Positions 17,061-25,099 of a DNA stretch of 34,380 bases are shown one piece after another. The position numbers and the translations under genes are program-made. The DNA is from Prevotellaceae bacterium (GTDB lineage Bacteria; Bacteroidota; Bacteroidia; Bacteroidales; Bacteroidaceae), in NCBI GenBank assembly GCA_905371275.1, contig CAJPLH010000003.1, forward strand, positions 1 through 34,380, given 5' to 3'. The notes under the pieces are model-generated. The model made no database searches, was not told where the DNA came from, and worked only from the letters and a program-made list of their open reading frames with translations. Numbering within the stretch: position 1 is the first letter of the stretch; each line of letters opens with the position of its first letter.

Positions 17061-18230
17061 CTAATAGTGGAATTCTCCAAACTCACTTTGAATCGTCAAT
17101 GATTTCTCTCCTTCCTCAACACGTCCCACGATTTGTGCATCAATGTTGAAGGACTTCGAAATTTCAATGACGCGCTCTGCATGTTCGGGAGAGAGATACA
17201 CTTCTAGACGGTGTCCCATGTTGAACACTTTATACATCTCACTCCAGTCTGCTCCACTCTCTTCTGCAATCGCACGGAACAAAGGAGGCACAGGGAACAT
17301 ATTGTCTTTGATAACTTTACAATTGTCCGACACGAAGTGCAACACTTTCGTCTGCGCACCACCAGTGCAATGCACCATACCGTGAATATGAGGACGCAAT
17401 TCATCCAACAAACGTTTCACCACCGGAGCATACGTGCGAGTAGGACTCAACACCAATTTACCAGCATCAATGGGACTGCCTTCCACTTTATCTGTCAAGT
17501 GATAATGTCCGCTATAAACGAGTTCATCGGGAACAGCTTTGTCAAAACTTTCGGGATATTTCTCTGCAAGATATTTTGCAAAAACATCATGTCGCGCAGA
17601 AGTCAATCCATTGCTGCCCATTCCACCATTGTATGCAGTTTCATACGTGGCTTGACCACTAGAAGAAAGTCCGACAATCACATCTCCTGGACGTATATTT
17701 GCATTGTCAATCACTTCACTGCGCTTCATACGACAAGTCACCGTGCTATCCACGATGATTGTGCGCACCAAATCGCCGACATCCGCCGTTTCACCGCCAG
17801 TGGCATAAATGCCAACGCCCATTTCGCGAAGACTTTGCAGCAATTCGTCCGTACCATTGATGATAGCACTGATCACTTCACCCGGTATAAGCATCTTGTT
17901 TCTGCCAATAGTAGAAGAAACCAAGATATTGTCTACAGCACCCACGCAAAGCAAATCGTCTGTGTTCATAATGAGTGCATCTTGAGCAATGCCTTTCCAC
18001 ACTGAGAGATCGCCAGTCTCTTTCCAATACATATAAGCCAGACTTGATTTCGTACCCGCACCATCTGCGTGCATAATGTTGCAGTAGTCAGGATCTCCAC
18101 CCAGAATATCGGGAATGATTTTGCAAAAAGCCTGTGGGAAGATGCCTTTATCAATGTTCTTGATGGCAGCGTGCACATCTTCTTTCATTGCGCTTACACC
18201 ACGCATCATGTAACGTTGGTTCTTGTCCAT
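17061..18230 (-). CDS. purM: Phosphoribosylformylglycinamidine cyclo-ligase (AIR synthase)
   Basis: Closes the imidazole ring of FGAM with ATP to give AIR in purine synthesis. The 389-residue protein is of the longer Bacteroidetes type. Hallmarks are CNIMHADGAGTKSSLAYMYW (the DGxGTK nucleotide motif), NTDDLLCVGA, IGRNKMLIPGEVISAIINGT, YATGGETADVGD, DVIVGLSSSGQAT with GGMGSNGLTSARHD, and the C-terminal HGMVHCTGGAQTKVLHF and FNMGHRLEVYL. It starts 37 bases after the lemA stop on the same strand and precedes prfA. No riboswitch-like structure or purine operator is visible in the short upstream gap. Confidence 0.95.
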   Translation of the reverse strand: MDKNQRYMMRGVSAMKEDVHAAIKNIDKGIFPQAFCKIIPDILGGDPDYCNIMHADGAGTKSSLAYMYWKETGDLSVWKGIAQDALIMNTDDLLCVGAVDNILVSSTIGRNKMLIPGEVISAIINGTDELLQSLREMGVGIYATGGETADVGDLVRTIIVDSTVTCRMKRSEVIDNANIRPGDVIVGLSSSGQATYETAYNGGMGSNGLTSARHDVFAKYLAEKYPESFDKAVPDELVYSGHYHLTDKVEGSPIDAGKLVLSPTRTYAPVVKRLLDELRPHIHGMVHCTGGAQTKVLHFVSDNCKVIKDNMFPVPPLFRAIAEESGADWSEMYKVFNMGHRLEVYLSPEHAERVIEISKSFNIDAQIVGRVEEGEKSLTIQSEFGEFHY

Positions 18231-18267
18231 TGTAGATGTTATGAAAAGAGTTGGAGGAAGAAAAAAA

Positions 18268-18858
18268 TCAGAAATTCACACTTGGTGCATTTTGAGCTCC
18301 TGCCGAAGCTTCAAACATAGATCGTTTCTCAAAGCCAAACATTCCAGCTAGGATGTTTATGGGGAAACGTCGCACGCTCACGTTGTAGTCGCGCACTGAT
18401 TCATTATATTGTTTGCGCGCTTCATTGATGCGGTTTTCCGTACCTTCTATTTGCGCTTGCAGCATAGAAAACTGCTCATTGGCTTTCAAATCGGGATATT
18501 GCTCCTGAAGCATCATCAATTTTCCTAGCGCTTGCGAGAGTTCACCTTGCGCATTTTGATAAGCCGCCAACTGTTCGGGAGTCGCATTCGAAGGATCAAT
18601 GGTAATTTGCGAAGCTTTTGCTCGAGCAGACACGACATTCTCAAGCGTACTACTTTCGTGCTTCGCATATCCCTTTACGGTATTCACGAGATTCGGTATC
18701 AAATCGGCACGACGCTGATATTGATTTTGAAGATTTCCCCATACTTGGTTCACAGCTTCATCTTTTGTCATCAAACTGTTATATTGGCAACCGCCGAATC
18801 CGACGAGCACAACCACGACGGCTAGGATAATCCACAGAATTTTATTGGAACTTTTCAT
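18268..18858 (-). CDS. lemA: LemA family membrane protein
   Basis: A 196-residue LemA protein of unknown biochemical role. The N-terminal helix KILWIILAVVVVLVGFGG (residues 6-23) anchors it, and GFGGC could be a weak lipobox. The family core follows: YNSLMTKDEAVNQVWGNLQN, YQRRADLIPNLVNTVKGYAKHE, SARAKASQ, QLAAYQNAQGELSQALGKL, and the C-terminal YNESVRDYNVSVRRFPINIL with FGFEKRSMFEA. It is adjacent to a TPM-domain gene, a pairing seen in many bacteria. Here the TPM gene is upstream and the gap of about 120 bases carries a solo repeat end, which may interrupt an older operon. Confidence 0.94.
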   Translation of the reverse strand: MKSSNKILWIILAVVVVLVGFGGCQYNSLMTKDEAVNQVWGNLQNQYQRRADLIPNLVNTVKGYAKHESSTLENVVSARAKASQITIDPSNATPEQLAAYQNAQGELSQALGKLMMLQEQYPDLKANEQFSMLQAQIEGTENRINEARKQYNESVRDYNVSVRRFPINILAGMFGFEKRSMFEASAGAQNAPSVNF

Positions 18859-18925
18859 AAGATATAGAGCTTTGAATTGATTATTATAACACGATTTTTA
18901 GTCACGAATTGCAGTTTAAAAAGGC

Positions 18926-18978
18926 TTAAACCCCAATCGGTCATTAGACCGTTATAGTGCAGCTCGTTATGAAGAAGA
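18926..18978 (+). repeat. Solo copy of the 3282-3484 element's right end
   Basis: TTAAACCCCAATCGGTCATT and the next four bases are identical over 24 bases to the reverse complement of 3461-3484. The similarity continues through GTTATAGT, CTCGT and AAGAT. It ends four bases before the TPM gene's stop codon at 18982. No second inverted end is visible nearby. Confidence 0.65.
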
Positions 18979-18981
18979 TAC

Positions 18982-19962
18982 TTAGAAGCGTCCACCACTT
19001 CCACCTCCTCCGAAAGAACCTCCTCCAAAGGAACCTCCTCCGTAAGAACTTCCTCCAGAACCTCGTCCTCCTCTCATCAACCCACCGAGGAGCATCCCAG
19101 CGAGGAGTCCTGTGCCCGAAGAACCACCGCCTTCATCGTCATAACGTTCTTGCGTGAAAACTTGTTGACAATTGGTGCAACGATAGGTTGTCACGACACA
19201 ACGTCTCTTACGACCATTGTACAACCGCCATTCTTGGTGTTCACTCACTTTTATTGCTTTTCGCTTCTGACAATGCGGACATTTGGGTTGAGAACTAGCC
19301 ACAACAAACACAAGAAAGAGGACAAAGACTACAAACATAGCCAAGCCAAATCCAAAAGAAGGAGAAGAACTTTCTTCGTTGGGTGCTACCAATTCGTGAT
19401 CGCCTTGCGCCACTTGGTTAATGGCTTTCACAGCAGCCAGCATTGCACCATCCCAATCGCCTCGTTTCAACAAAGGGATGAAATATCGATCTTCTATTAG
19501 CTGAATTTGTCCATCGGGCAAAGTTCCTTCCAGACCTTCGCCAGTGAGGAATTGATAACTCCGGTCTCCGGTAGCTAGAACAATCACGAGTCCCGTATTC
19601 ACCTTCTTGTTCCCCACTCCATGCTTTCTTGCTAGCGACCACGCAAAACTATAAGGATCATCTCCTTCAAGTTTGTCGAGCACCGCCACCAGCGTTTGCA
19701 CTCCTTTGGTGACTTCCAAGTGGTGCAACATCACATTAAGACTATCCACCGCACTTTGTGAAAGTATCTGCTCGGGATTACTCACATATTCCATGCGATT
19801 TTCATATCTCGGCACAGGAACTTCATCTGGAGTCCACACTCTTGCCGTAGCACTGACAACAAAACCCAGCATCCCCACGAGGACAAATAGCCATCGTAAG
19901 CAAAAGCGTTGAGAAATTTGTTGTAGCATATCGTTCAAAGATGAAAAGAAGGAGAGCACCAT
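18982..19962 (-). CDS. TPM-domain (YgcG-type) membrane protein with zinc ribbon and glycine-rich tail
   Basis: An envelope protein of about 326 residues, often encoded with LemA and of unknown role. A hydrophobic export segment (WLFVLVGMLGFVVSATA) leads into a TPM domain with VSNPEQILSQSAVDSLNVML, GVQTLVAVLDKL, GVGNKKVNTGLVIVLATGDR, GEGLEGTLPDGQIQLIEDRY and LKRGDWDGAMLAAVKAI. A transmembrane helix (FGLAMFVVFVLFLVFVVASS) follows. Next is a CPHC...CTNC zinc ribbon, then GGSSYGGGSFGGGSFGG with a terminal GGRF. The frame is open to a GTG at 19974; ATG 19962 or 19929 are better starts, and 19929 gives the most ordinary signal peptide. A consensus promoter lies at 20013-20043. Confidence 0.9.
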   Translation of the reverse strand: MVLSFFSSLNDMLQQISQRFCLRWLFVLVGMLGFVVSATARVWTPDEVPVPRYENRMEYVSNPEQILSQSAVDSLNVMLHHLEVTKGVQTLVAVLDKLEGDDPYSFAWSLARKHGVGNKKVNTGLVIVLATGDRSYQFLTGEGLEGTLPDGQIQLIEDRYFIPLLKRGDWDGAMLAAVKAINQVAQGDHELVAPNEESSSPSFGFGLAMFVVFVLFLVFVVASSQPKCPHCQKRKAIKVSEHQEWRLYNGRKRRCVVTTYRCTNCQQVFTQERYDDEGGGSSGTGLLAGMLLGGLMRGGRGSGGSSYGGGSFGGGSFGGGGSGGRF

Positions 19963-20012
19963 CTTATGCTTCACTTATGTAAGCAATTCAAGGACAGAAA
20001 ATCTCTTTACTG

Positions 20013-20043
20013 CAAAGATACTAACAATCAGACAACAAACCAA
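20013..20043 (-). promoter_or_regulatory. Promoter of the TPM-domain gene
   Basis: On the minus strand TTG (20041-20043), a 20-base spacer and TATCTTTG (20013-20020) fit the consensus, with a start near 20006. It may also drive lemA and purM. Confidence 0.6.
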
Positions 20044-20092
20044 GTTTAACTATCGATTTCGAGTGGTAATTTGTCACGTCGCAACAAACGCA

Positions 20093-20131
20093 CACATCAC
20101 AGTGCACCTTCAATTAGCGCACTGTGATGTG
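20093..20131 (-). terminator. 13-bp hairpin around the stop codon of the M15-like peptidase gene
   Basis: CACATCACAGTGC (20093-20105) and GCACTGTGATGTG (20119-20131) pair perfectly. One arm codes the last residues of the protein and the loop contains the stop codon (20114-20116). In the minus direction no T tract follows, so it may be an mRNA 3'-end stabiliser or part of Rho-dependent termination, not a classical terminator. Confidence 0.5.
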
Positions 20132-20956
20132 AAAACAGGATTGATGCACTTCGTATTTGACATAACAAGTGCCACGTTTGCGTTGATCGTTCAGCACCTC
20201 TGCCAACACGCTTTTGAGCGTTACTGCCCACGTTTCGACTTGAGGAGGAAGTTCTGGATCTTGCACACGGAGATAATGATTATAAGAAATGTCGAACGTC
20301 GTGCCGAAGCGATGGCAACTGTTTTCGGAAGCATTTCCATTGTGTTGTCGCAAAAGCTGCACATCTTCCTCTGTCCGCAGCACAGAGGTTACCACCAATT
20401 TGTGAAAGGGTATTCCCTTTGTGGTCAAACTGTCTAAGAACGAATGTCCGATTTCTTCTAGCAAAGTAGCGGCTTTAGGTACAAGATAAGGGATACTATG
20501 CGCCAAAGGCTTTACCACAAAATAAGGGTTATCGCCTATATAAACGAGTTTACTGCCATGACGAGTAGCCTCCGTTCTGTTCTTACACGACTGGATGCCG
20601 AGTTTTGACGCCGTTGCCAACTGCACATCGTTCAAATCGGGGAAAGCCTCCTCAAAAGTGGGTACGGAAGTGACACGATTCTTCACGGGTTTTCCCTCCT
20701 TGGTCAACCAAATGGGGTTGTGGCGCGGTGCACAAAACAAACTATCCACCTCTAGACTATGCTTTGACACAGAATCATCAGTCTGTACAAAACGGGGTTC
20801 TGAAGAAACCATCAAACACTCTATCTGTCGTGAGGTCCATTCGGGGAATATCATCTTCACACCATAAAGCACAGCAACAACTCCCCAAAATACCATCAGA
20901 AAATGATATCGGGTAAAGCCTTTTCTGTCGCGTCGAAATTTCCTTTTGTGTGTCAT
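20114..20956 (-). CDS. DUF5715 protein, membrane-anchored M15-like (DD-carboxypeptidase fold) peptidase
   Basis: A 280-residue protein with a basic N-terminus and one membrane helix at about residues 18-37 (FLMVFWGVVAVLYGVKMIF), placing the rest in the periplasm. The C-terminal half has S213-C-H215-R-F-G218-T-T-F-D222, which fits the SxHxxGxxxD zinc motif of M15 peptidases such as VanY. The end YEVHQSCFHITVR supplies a plausible catalytic Glu269 and third ligand His276. TSVLRTEEDVQLLRQHNGNA corresponds to the family's 'SayRs..dQ..L' segment. It would act on peptidoglycan stem peptides. DUF5715 membership is from memory of the family; the peptidase role is inferred from motifs. It is the third gene of the lysE-DUF4924-DUF5715 run and has a clear Shine-Dalgarno. 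Confidence 0.82.
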   Translation of the reverse strand: MTHKRKFRRDRKGFTRYHFLMVFWGVVAVLYGVKMIFPEWTSRQIECLMVSSEPRFVQTDDSVSKHSLEVDSLFCAPRHNPIWLTKEGKPVKNRVTSVPTFEEAFPDLNDVQLATASKLGIQSCKNRTEATRHGSKLVYIGDNPYFVVKPLAHSIPYLVPKAATLLEEIGHSFLDSLTTKGIPFHKLVVTSVLRTEEDVQLLRQHNGNASENSCHRFGTTFDISYNHYLRVQDPELPPQVETWAVTLKSVLAEVLNDQRKRGTCYVKYEVHQSCFHITVR

Positions 20957-20961
20957 TTATT

Positions 20962-20967
20962 CTCCTT
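20962..20967 (-). promoter_or_regulatory. Shine-Dalgarno site of the DUF5715 gene
   Basis: On the minus strand AAGGAG lies five bases before the ATG at 20956. Such a site is unusual among the genes of this window, most of which have AT-rich leaders. Confidence 0.6.
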
Positions 20968-21005
20968 AGATACAATGCGCATCTATCATTTATAAAATCC
21001 AAACA

Positions 21006-21575
21006 TCAGTTGCATGTTTCCAGTTTTCCTTCTCGGTTTGCTTTCCAATAGTCAGAAAGTTGTCCCAAAAACACAGAAACATCCTTAGTAGCCGTTTGCG
21101 TTTCCTCACTCAAAGTCTTTTTTTGCAAGCGCAGCAACATCACCCCATAGAGCAACTCAAAACAGAGTTCCAATTCCTGAGCCACTCCCATTCCATCCTC
21201 TTTCGATGCTGCATCTTGTTTCGCACGAAGTTCCACAATATAGGGCAACACTTTGTAATACATTTGTCTGTAATAAGGATACTTCGCATTGTCAATGAGC
21301 AGTTCATGCACTTCTGCCAAACCTTCAATCACATTTTTGTTGATTTGCAAATGTCCATGTTCTGTCACTCCCTCTTCACGCATCATCACGCAAAGATTCT
21401 CATACCAAGCTTCCATTTCAGCACGCACTTCTGCTGCCACATCAAAGCGCGCGAGATACTTCTCCCGAAGTTCGTCAATGCTGCAATGATGCGCACGCAA
21501 TATATCTTCAACCTGCCACATATAGAGCAGATATTCAGAGCGACTAGAATACTGGAGTTTTTGAGCAATAAGCAT
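21006..21575 (-). CDS. DUF4924 family protein
   Basis: A 189-residue soluble, mostly helical protein with no signal peptide. The opening MLIAQKLQYSSRSEYLLYMW followed by QVEDILRAH is characteristic of DUF4924, a Bacteroidetes-restricted family with no known function. The middle has HLQINKNVIEGLAEVHELLI and YPYYRQMYYKVLPYIVELR; the tail has ELCFELLYGVMLLRLQKKTLS. It begins six bases after the lysE stop and ends 49 bases before the DUF5715 start, so it is very likely co-transcribed with both. Confidence 0.85.
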   Translation of the reverse strand: MLIAQKLQYSSRSEYLLYMWQVEDILRAHHCSIDELREKYLARFDVAAEVRAEMEAWYENLCVMMREEGVTEHGHLQINKNVIEGLAEVHELLIDNAKYPYYRQMYYKVLPYIVELRAKQDAASKEDGMGVAQELELCFELLYGVMLLRLQKKTLSEETQTATKDVSVFLGQLSDYWKANREGKLETCN

Positions 21576-21581
21576 ATAAGA

Positions 21582-22283
21582 CTAAGCAGCTAAAGGTAGA
21601 TGCACTTGAATATGAAACAAAGTGAGGAAGGCATAAATCACACTCACCGTGAGTACAATCACACCAATCGCACGATTAAGAATAATCATGCCACGATACC
21701 CAAAAGAATTTTTCATTCTGGTGATGATAGCCGTCAGACCACCCCACCACAACATCGCGCCACCGAAAATGGAGAGATAACCCCACAATGCGCCAAAAGG
21801 ATTTTGAGGCACAGTGAAGGTGAGTTGCGCAAAAAGTGCAATAAAGAGGAAGATGATGAGAGGATTGGAAAGCGTAAGAAAGAACGAAGTCACAAAATTG
21901 TGCACCAGATTGCCACGTTTATGTTTATTGCGTCTAATCGCCTTGAGGGGATTACTTAAGAGCGTGTGCAAACCAAAGGCAAAAAGAATGGCACTGCCCC
22001 CAATCTTCATCCAATAGACATTTTGTTCTTGTTCCACAAATGCCATCACCAAGGTCATACCTGCCCCAGTGATAATGGCATAAATCATATCAGACAGAGA
22101 TGCTCCTAACCCTGTCACCAAACCCACCGTACGACCGCGGTGCATCGTGCGTTGAATGCAAAGCACACCCACAGGTCCCATTGGCGCAGAAACAATAATG
22201 CCAATGAGTAAACCTTTGATGATGAGTTGAATAGTACTGCTGAATATCGCCCAATTGATGAGCGAGCCTTCGAGAATAGACAT
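21582..22283 (-). CDS. LysE/RhtB family exporter
   Basis: A 233-residue inner-membrane protein of six hydrophobic helices, the size and topology of LysE amino acid exporters. The N-terminal helix contains the family signature GLLIGIIVSAPMGPVGVLCIQRTMHRG, matching 'G...PGP..l....r...G'. GLVTGLGASLSDMIYAIITG and LSNPLIIFLFIALFAQLTF follow, the latter like the conserved 'l.NPk....f'. The exported compound cannot be assigned. It heads the run with DUF4924 and DUF5715 directly after a terminator hairpin. The only promoter hint is GAAATTTG about 10 bases before the ATG, one base off consensus. Confidence 0.9.
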   Translation of the reverse strand: MSILEGSLINWAIFSSTIQLIIKGLLIGIIVSAPMGPVGVLCIQRTMHRGRTVGLVTGLGASLSDMIYAIITGAGMTLVMAFVEQEQNVYWMKIGGSAILFAFGLHTLLSNPLKAIRRNKHKRGNLVHNFVTSFFLTLSNPLIIFLFIALFAQLTFTVPQNPFGALWGYLSIFGGAMLWWGGLTAIITRMKNSFGYRGMIILNRAIGVIVLTVSVIYAFLTLFHIQVHLPLAA

Positions 22284-22318
22284 ATTGTCTGCAAATTTCG
22301 CTATTTATTGTGAGAAAA

Positions 22319-22353
22319 AAAAGTACTGAGCAAAGAAATTGCTCAGTACTTTT
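22319..22353 (-). terminator. Strong intrinsic terminator after galK
   Basis: A perfect 15-bp stem AAAAGTACTGAGCAA/TTGCTCAGTACTTTT (22319-22333 with 22339-22353) closes a 5-base loop. In the minus direction the stem runs into a tract of T residues. It ends the galM-gluP-galK unit about 110 bases past the galK stop. It could also act for plus-strand transcripts. Confidence 0.85.
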
Positions 22354-22463
22354 CCTTTTCAATAGACTTTTGACAAGTCGCTATGTCTAAATGAGGTGTG
22401 TATGTCGTTGCTCTCCACCATCACCCAAGATAGTTAGAAGAGCTGCACACAACATTAGGTGAT

Positions 22464-23624
22464 TTAGCAAAGTTTGCGTGCGCCATCACCGATCACTACA
22501 TCGATGACGATAGGCTCTTTGCCAAACTTAGCAGCGAACTTTTCTTTCACCACCTTGCAGAAGTTGTCATAGAGTTCGTCAGCAACGAGGTTGATGGTGC
22601 AACCACCGAAGCCACCGCCCATGATGCGTGAACCAGTAACGCCTTCTTCACGCGCAATATCGTTGAGGTAGTCGAGTTCTACGCAAGACACTTCATATTC
22701 TTTTGAAAGTCCTTCGTGAGTTTCATACATCATCTTACCCACTGTTTCGTAGTCACCCTTTTCGAGTGCATCGCAAACGGTAAGCACGCGTTCACGCTCA
22801 CCAATCACATAGTGTGCGCGGAGTGCATCTTCTTCGCTCACTTGACCACGAACTTCATCGAGTTGTTCGTAGCTTGCATCGCGCAAACTTTCCACTTCAG
22901 GGTGGAGTTTGTTGATGGCTTCAGCCACACGTTCGCAACTGCGACGACGATCGTTGTAAGGAGAACCCACGAGTTCGTGCTTCACTTGAGAGTTCACCAA
23001 CACGAGTTTGTAACCTTGTGGATTGAAGGGGAAGTATTCGAATTCTCCGCTACGACAATCCAAACGCATCAACGAACCAGCCTTACCGTGTACAGAAGCA
23101 AATTGGTCCATGATACCGCAGTTGCAACCCACATACTTGTGTTCTGTGCGTTGACCCACGCGAGCGAGTTCCATATTCTCTACTTTGTTGCCCCCCCAAA
23201 TGTCGTTGAGCGCAAAAGCATAAACAGATTCGAGTGCAGCAGAAGAACTCATACCAGCACCGAGGGGAACATCGCCTGCAAACGCTGTGTTGAATCCTTC
23301 AACGGGAACACCGAGTTCCATCATTTCACGGCAAACACCGAATATGTAGCGTGCCCAGCTAGCAGATGGTCCTTGAGCATCATCCAAAGAGAATTCGGTG
23401 TAGTCCTTCAAGTCGATGGAGTAAGCACGAACAGTGCGCGTGCCGTTGGGTTTGATTTCAGCGATCATGCCTTGTTGCACAGCGCCAGGGAAAACAAAAC
23501 CATTGTTGTAGTCGGTGTGTTCACCAATCAAGTTGATGCGACCAGGTGAAGCATATACAGAACCAGTAGTGCCGTCGAAGTGTTTTTGGAAACGGCCACG
23601 AACGTCATCGATAGTAAGTTTCAT
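22464..23624 (-). CDS. galK: Galactokinase
   Basis: Phosphorylates alpha-D-galactose to galactose 1-phosphate with ATP in the cytoplasm. At 386 residues it is a normal GHMP galactokinase. The galactokinase signature GRINLIGEHTDYNNG is at residues 28-42. The ATP-binding motif PLGAGMSSSAALE is at 120-132, the catalytic aspartate D173 lies in GIMDQFAS, and the C-terminal motif is GGGFGGCTINL. It is the last gene of the gal unit, 97 bases after gluP, with a long bulged hairpin in that gap and a strong terminator after it. No galT-like gene follows. Confidence 0.97.
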   Translation of the reverse strand: MKLTIDDVRGRFQKHFDGTTGSVYASPGRINLIGEHTDYNNGFVFPGAVQQGMIAEIKPNGTRTVRAYSIDLKDYTEFSLDDAQGPSASWARYIFGVCREMMELGVPVEGFNTAFAGDVPLGAGMSSSAALESVYAFALNDIWGGNKVENMELARVGQRTEHKYVGCNCGIMDQFASVHGKAGSLMRLDCRSGEFEYFPFNPQGYKLVLVNSQVKHELVGSPYNDRRRSCERVAEAINKLHPEVESLRDASYEQLDEVRGQVSEEDALRAHYVIGERERVLTVCDALEKGDYETVGKMMYETHEGLSKEYEVSCVELDYLNDIAREEGVTGSRIMGGGFGGCTINLVADELYDNFCKVVKEKFAAKFGKEPIVIDVVIGDGARKLC

Positions 23625-23661
23625 TGAGGGAAAGATTTTGAGGGGTTATAAGAATTACCTT

Positions 23662-23698
23662 GTGGACAATGCGCTCCCTAAGTGGGAGGCATTGCCAC
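23662..23698 (-). promoter_or_regulatory. Long bulged hairpin between gluP and galK
   Basis: GTGGACAATGCGCTCCC (23662-23678) pairs with GGGAGGCATTGCCAC (23684-23698) over 15 pairs with two single-base bulges and a 5-base loop. No T tract follows in the minus direction, so it is more likely an mRNA processing or stability element, or an attenuator, than a terminator. Confidence 0.5.
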
Positions 23699-23721
23699 TA
23701 GGCTATGAGAGTTCTAGAGAA

Positions 23722-25011
23722 TTAAACTTCGTCGCGACGGCTTACACGGCTACCCACGAGAGCGTAGAAGAGGATGTAAGCAGCGCAGAAGACTACTACC
23801 CAGAAGCTTTGGGTGTAATTGGTGACGTCGGCCACATAACCTTGGATAGCCATCATCACAGCGCAACCGAATACCATCGTCATAAAGATACCACTTGCAA
23901 TTGCAGTGAAGCGACCAAGACCTTCTACAGCGAGGTTGAAGATAGCTCCCCACATCACTGAGGTGCAAAGACCTACGAGAAGGAGAGAGAAAGTGCCAAC
24001 AGGAATGGGACACCAGATGAGTTCGAGTGTACTCCAGTTTACACCAGGGAAGCTCACCAAAACATTTTTAGGAGCAAATATGCCGAAGAGAACGAGCACG
24101 AGAGTTGCCACAGCAACAGTGGTGACCATGGTGCGGCTGCTTACCATGCTACCGATACTAGCACCTACGAAACGGCCAACGAGCATCATGAACCAATAAA
24201 CAGCAACGAGCAAACCTACCGTTCCTGCTGGAATTCCTCGATCCACCAAATATTGTTGTACGAAGTTAGGCACACCAACTTCGATGCCCATGTAAAGGAA
24301 GATAGCCAAAGCACCGAGAGCGAAATGACGGAAGCCAAGTGCTCCAGCAATAAGCTGACCTACAGAAAGTGCATTTTCTTCTTTTTCCTCTTGTACAGAT
24401 TCTTCAATCTTGGTGAAGAAAATCACCACGAAAGCAATAGCAAAGATAGCGAAAGCAATGAGCAACGCAGGAGAAGCATCAGAGATTTTTGCTTTAGAAG
24501 CCTCACCAATGAGTGCACCCATAAGGATGTAGCAAGCTACAGCAGCAGAAGAGTTGAACACACCACCCAATTGGATGAGTTGGTTACCAGAGTTACCACC
24601 ACCACCAAGCACATTGAGCATGGGGTTTACCACACTGTTGAGGATAGCCATGCAAAGACCAGCGATGAAAGCACCAGTGAGATATACTGCAAACACCAAA
24701 CCGAGATTTGCTTGTGCATCGAGTTGTCCGCTAAACCATTGGATTGCGATACCCACCATACCTACTAAGAGACCGCCAAGGGCTGTTTTCTTGTAGCCAA
24801 ATTTAGAAATGAGCAAACCAGCAGGAATACCCATCACGAGGTAAGCTACAAAGTTTCCGTAGTTACCAATCTGTGCCAACACATTGGAAATAGGACCTTG
24901 GTTCTTGATAATAGTTGCCATAGGTGTGCACAAGTTGGTCACAAAGGCAATCATAGCGAAGAGGGCTATCATCACGATAATCGCGCCCCATTGTTTGGTT
25001 TTTTGAGCCAT
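23722..25011 (-). CDS. gluP: Sugar:proton symporter, FucP/GluP family (MFS)
   Basis: Imports glucose and/or galactose with protons across the inner membrane. The 429-residue protein has about 12 hydrophobic helices. The N-terminal AMIAFVTNLCTPMATIIK and GNYGNFVAYLVMGIPAGLLISKFGYKKTALGGLL show the MFS loop 2-3 signature (GxLxxKxGYKxx). The central loop around residues 206-224 is short and charged (KIEESVQEEKEENALSV). WGAIFNLAVEGLGRFTAIASG and the MMAIQGYVAD helix are typical of the GluP/FucP group. It sits between galM and galK, which makes galactose the likely substrate here. The family is secure; the symbol is by analogy. Confidence 0.9.
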   Translation of the reverse strand: MAQKTKQWGAIIVMIALFAMIAFVTNLCTPMATIIKNQGPISNVLAQIGNYGNFVAYLVMGIPAGLLISKFGYKKTALGGLLVGMVGIAIQWFSGQLDAQANLGLVFAVYLTGAFIAGLCMAILNSVVNPMLNVLGGGGNSGNQLIQLGGVFNSSAAVACYILMGALIGEASKAKISDASPALLIAFAIFAIAFVVIFFTKIEESVQEEKEENALSVGQLIAGALGFRHFALGALAIFLYMGIEVGVPNFVQQYLVDRGIPAGTVGLLVAVYWFMMLVGRFVGASIGSMVSSRTMVTTVAVATLVLVLFGIFAPKNVLVSFPGVNWSTLELIWCPIPVGTFSLLLVGLCTSVMWGAIFNLAVEGLGRFTAIASGIFMTMVFGCAVMMAIQGYVADVTNYTQSFWVVVFCAAYILFYALVGSRVSRRDEV

Positions 25012-25059
25012 TGAATGTATTTGAATTTGATTTTTATTTGATATATTTCAACAGAAAAG

Positions 25060-25089
25060 GCTCGCGCTGAGACATTACTCAGCGCGAGC
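25060..25089 (-). terminator. 12-bp hairpin between galM and gluP
   Basis: GCTCGCGCTGAG (25060-25071) and CTCAGCGCGAGC (25078-25089) pair perfectly around a 6-base loop, ten bases after the galM stop. In the minus direction it is followed by CCTTTTCTG, a weak T tract, so it may attenuate read-through from galM into gluP or protect the galM 3' end. Confidence 0.65.
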
Positions 25090-25099
25090 TGAAGTTTCA

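Noticed and set aside
17211..18005. 264-residue open frame antisense to purM
   Set aside because: It lies fully opposite purM and its translation is a His/Ser/Thr-rich shadow with no domain.
22716..23549. 277-residue open frame antisense to galK
   Set aside because: It is a shadow of the galK codon pattern, rich in His, Thr and Val, with no domain; galK on the other strand is certain.
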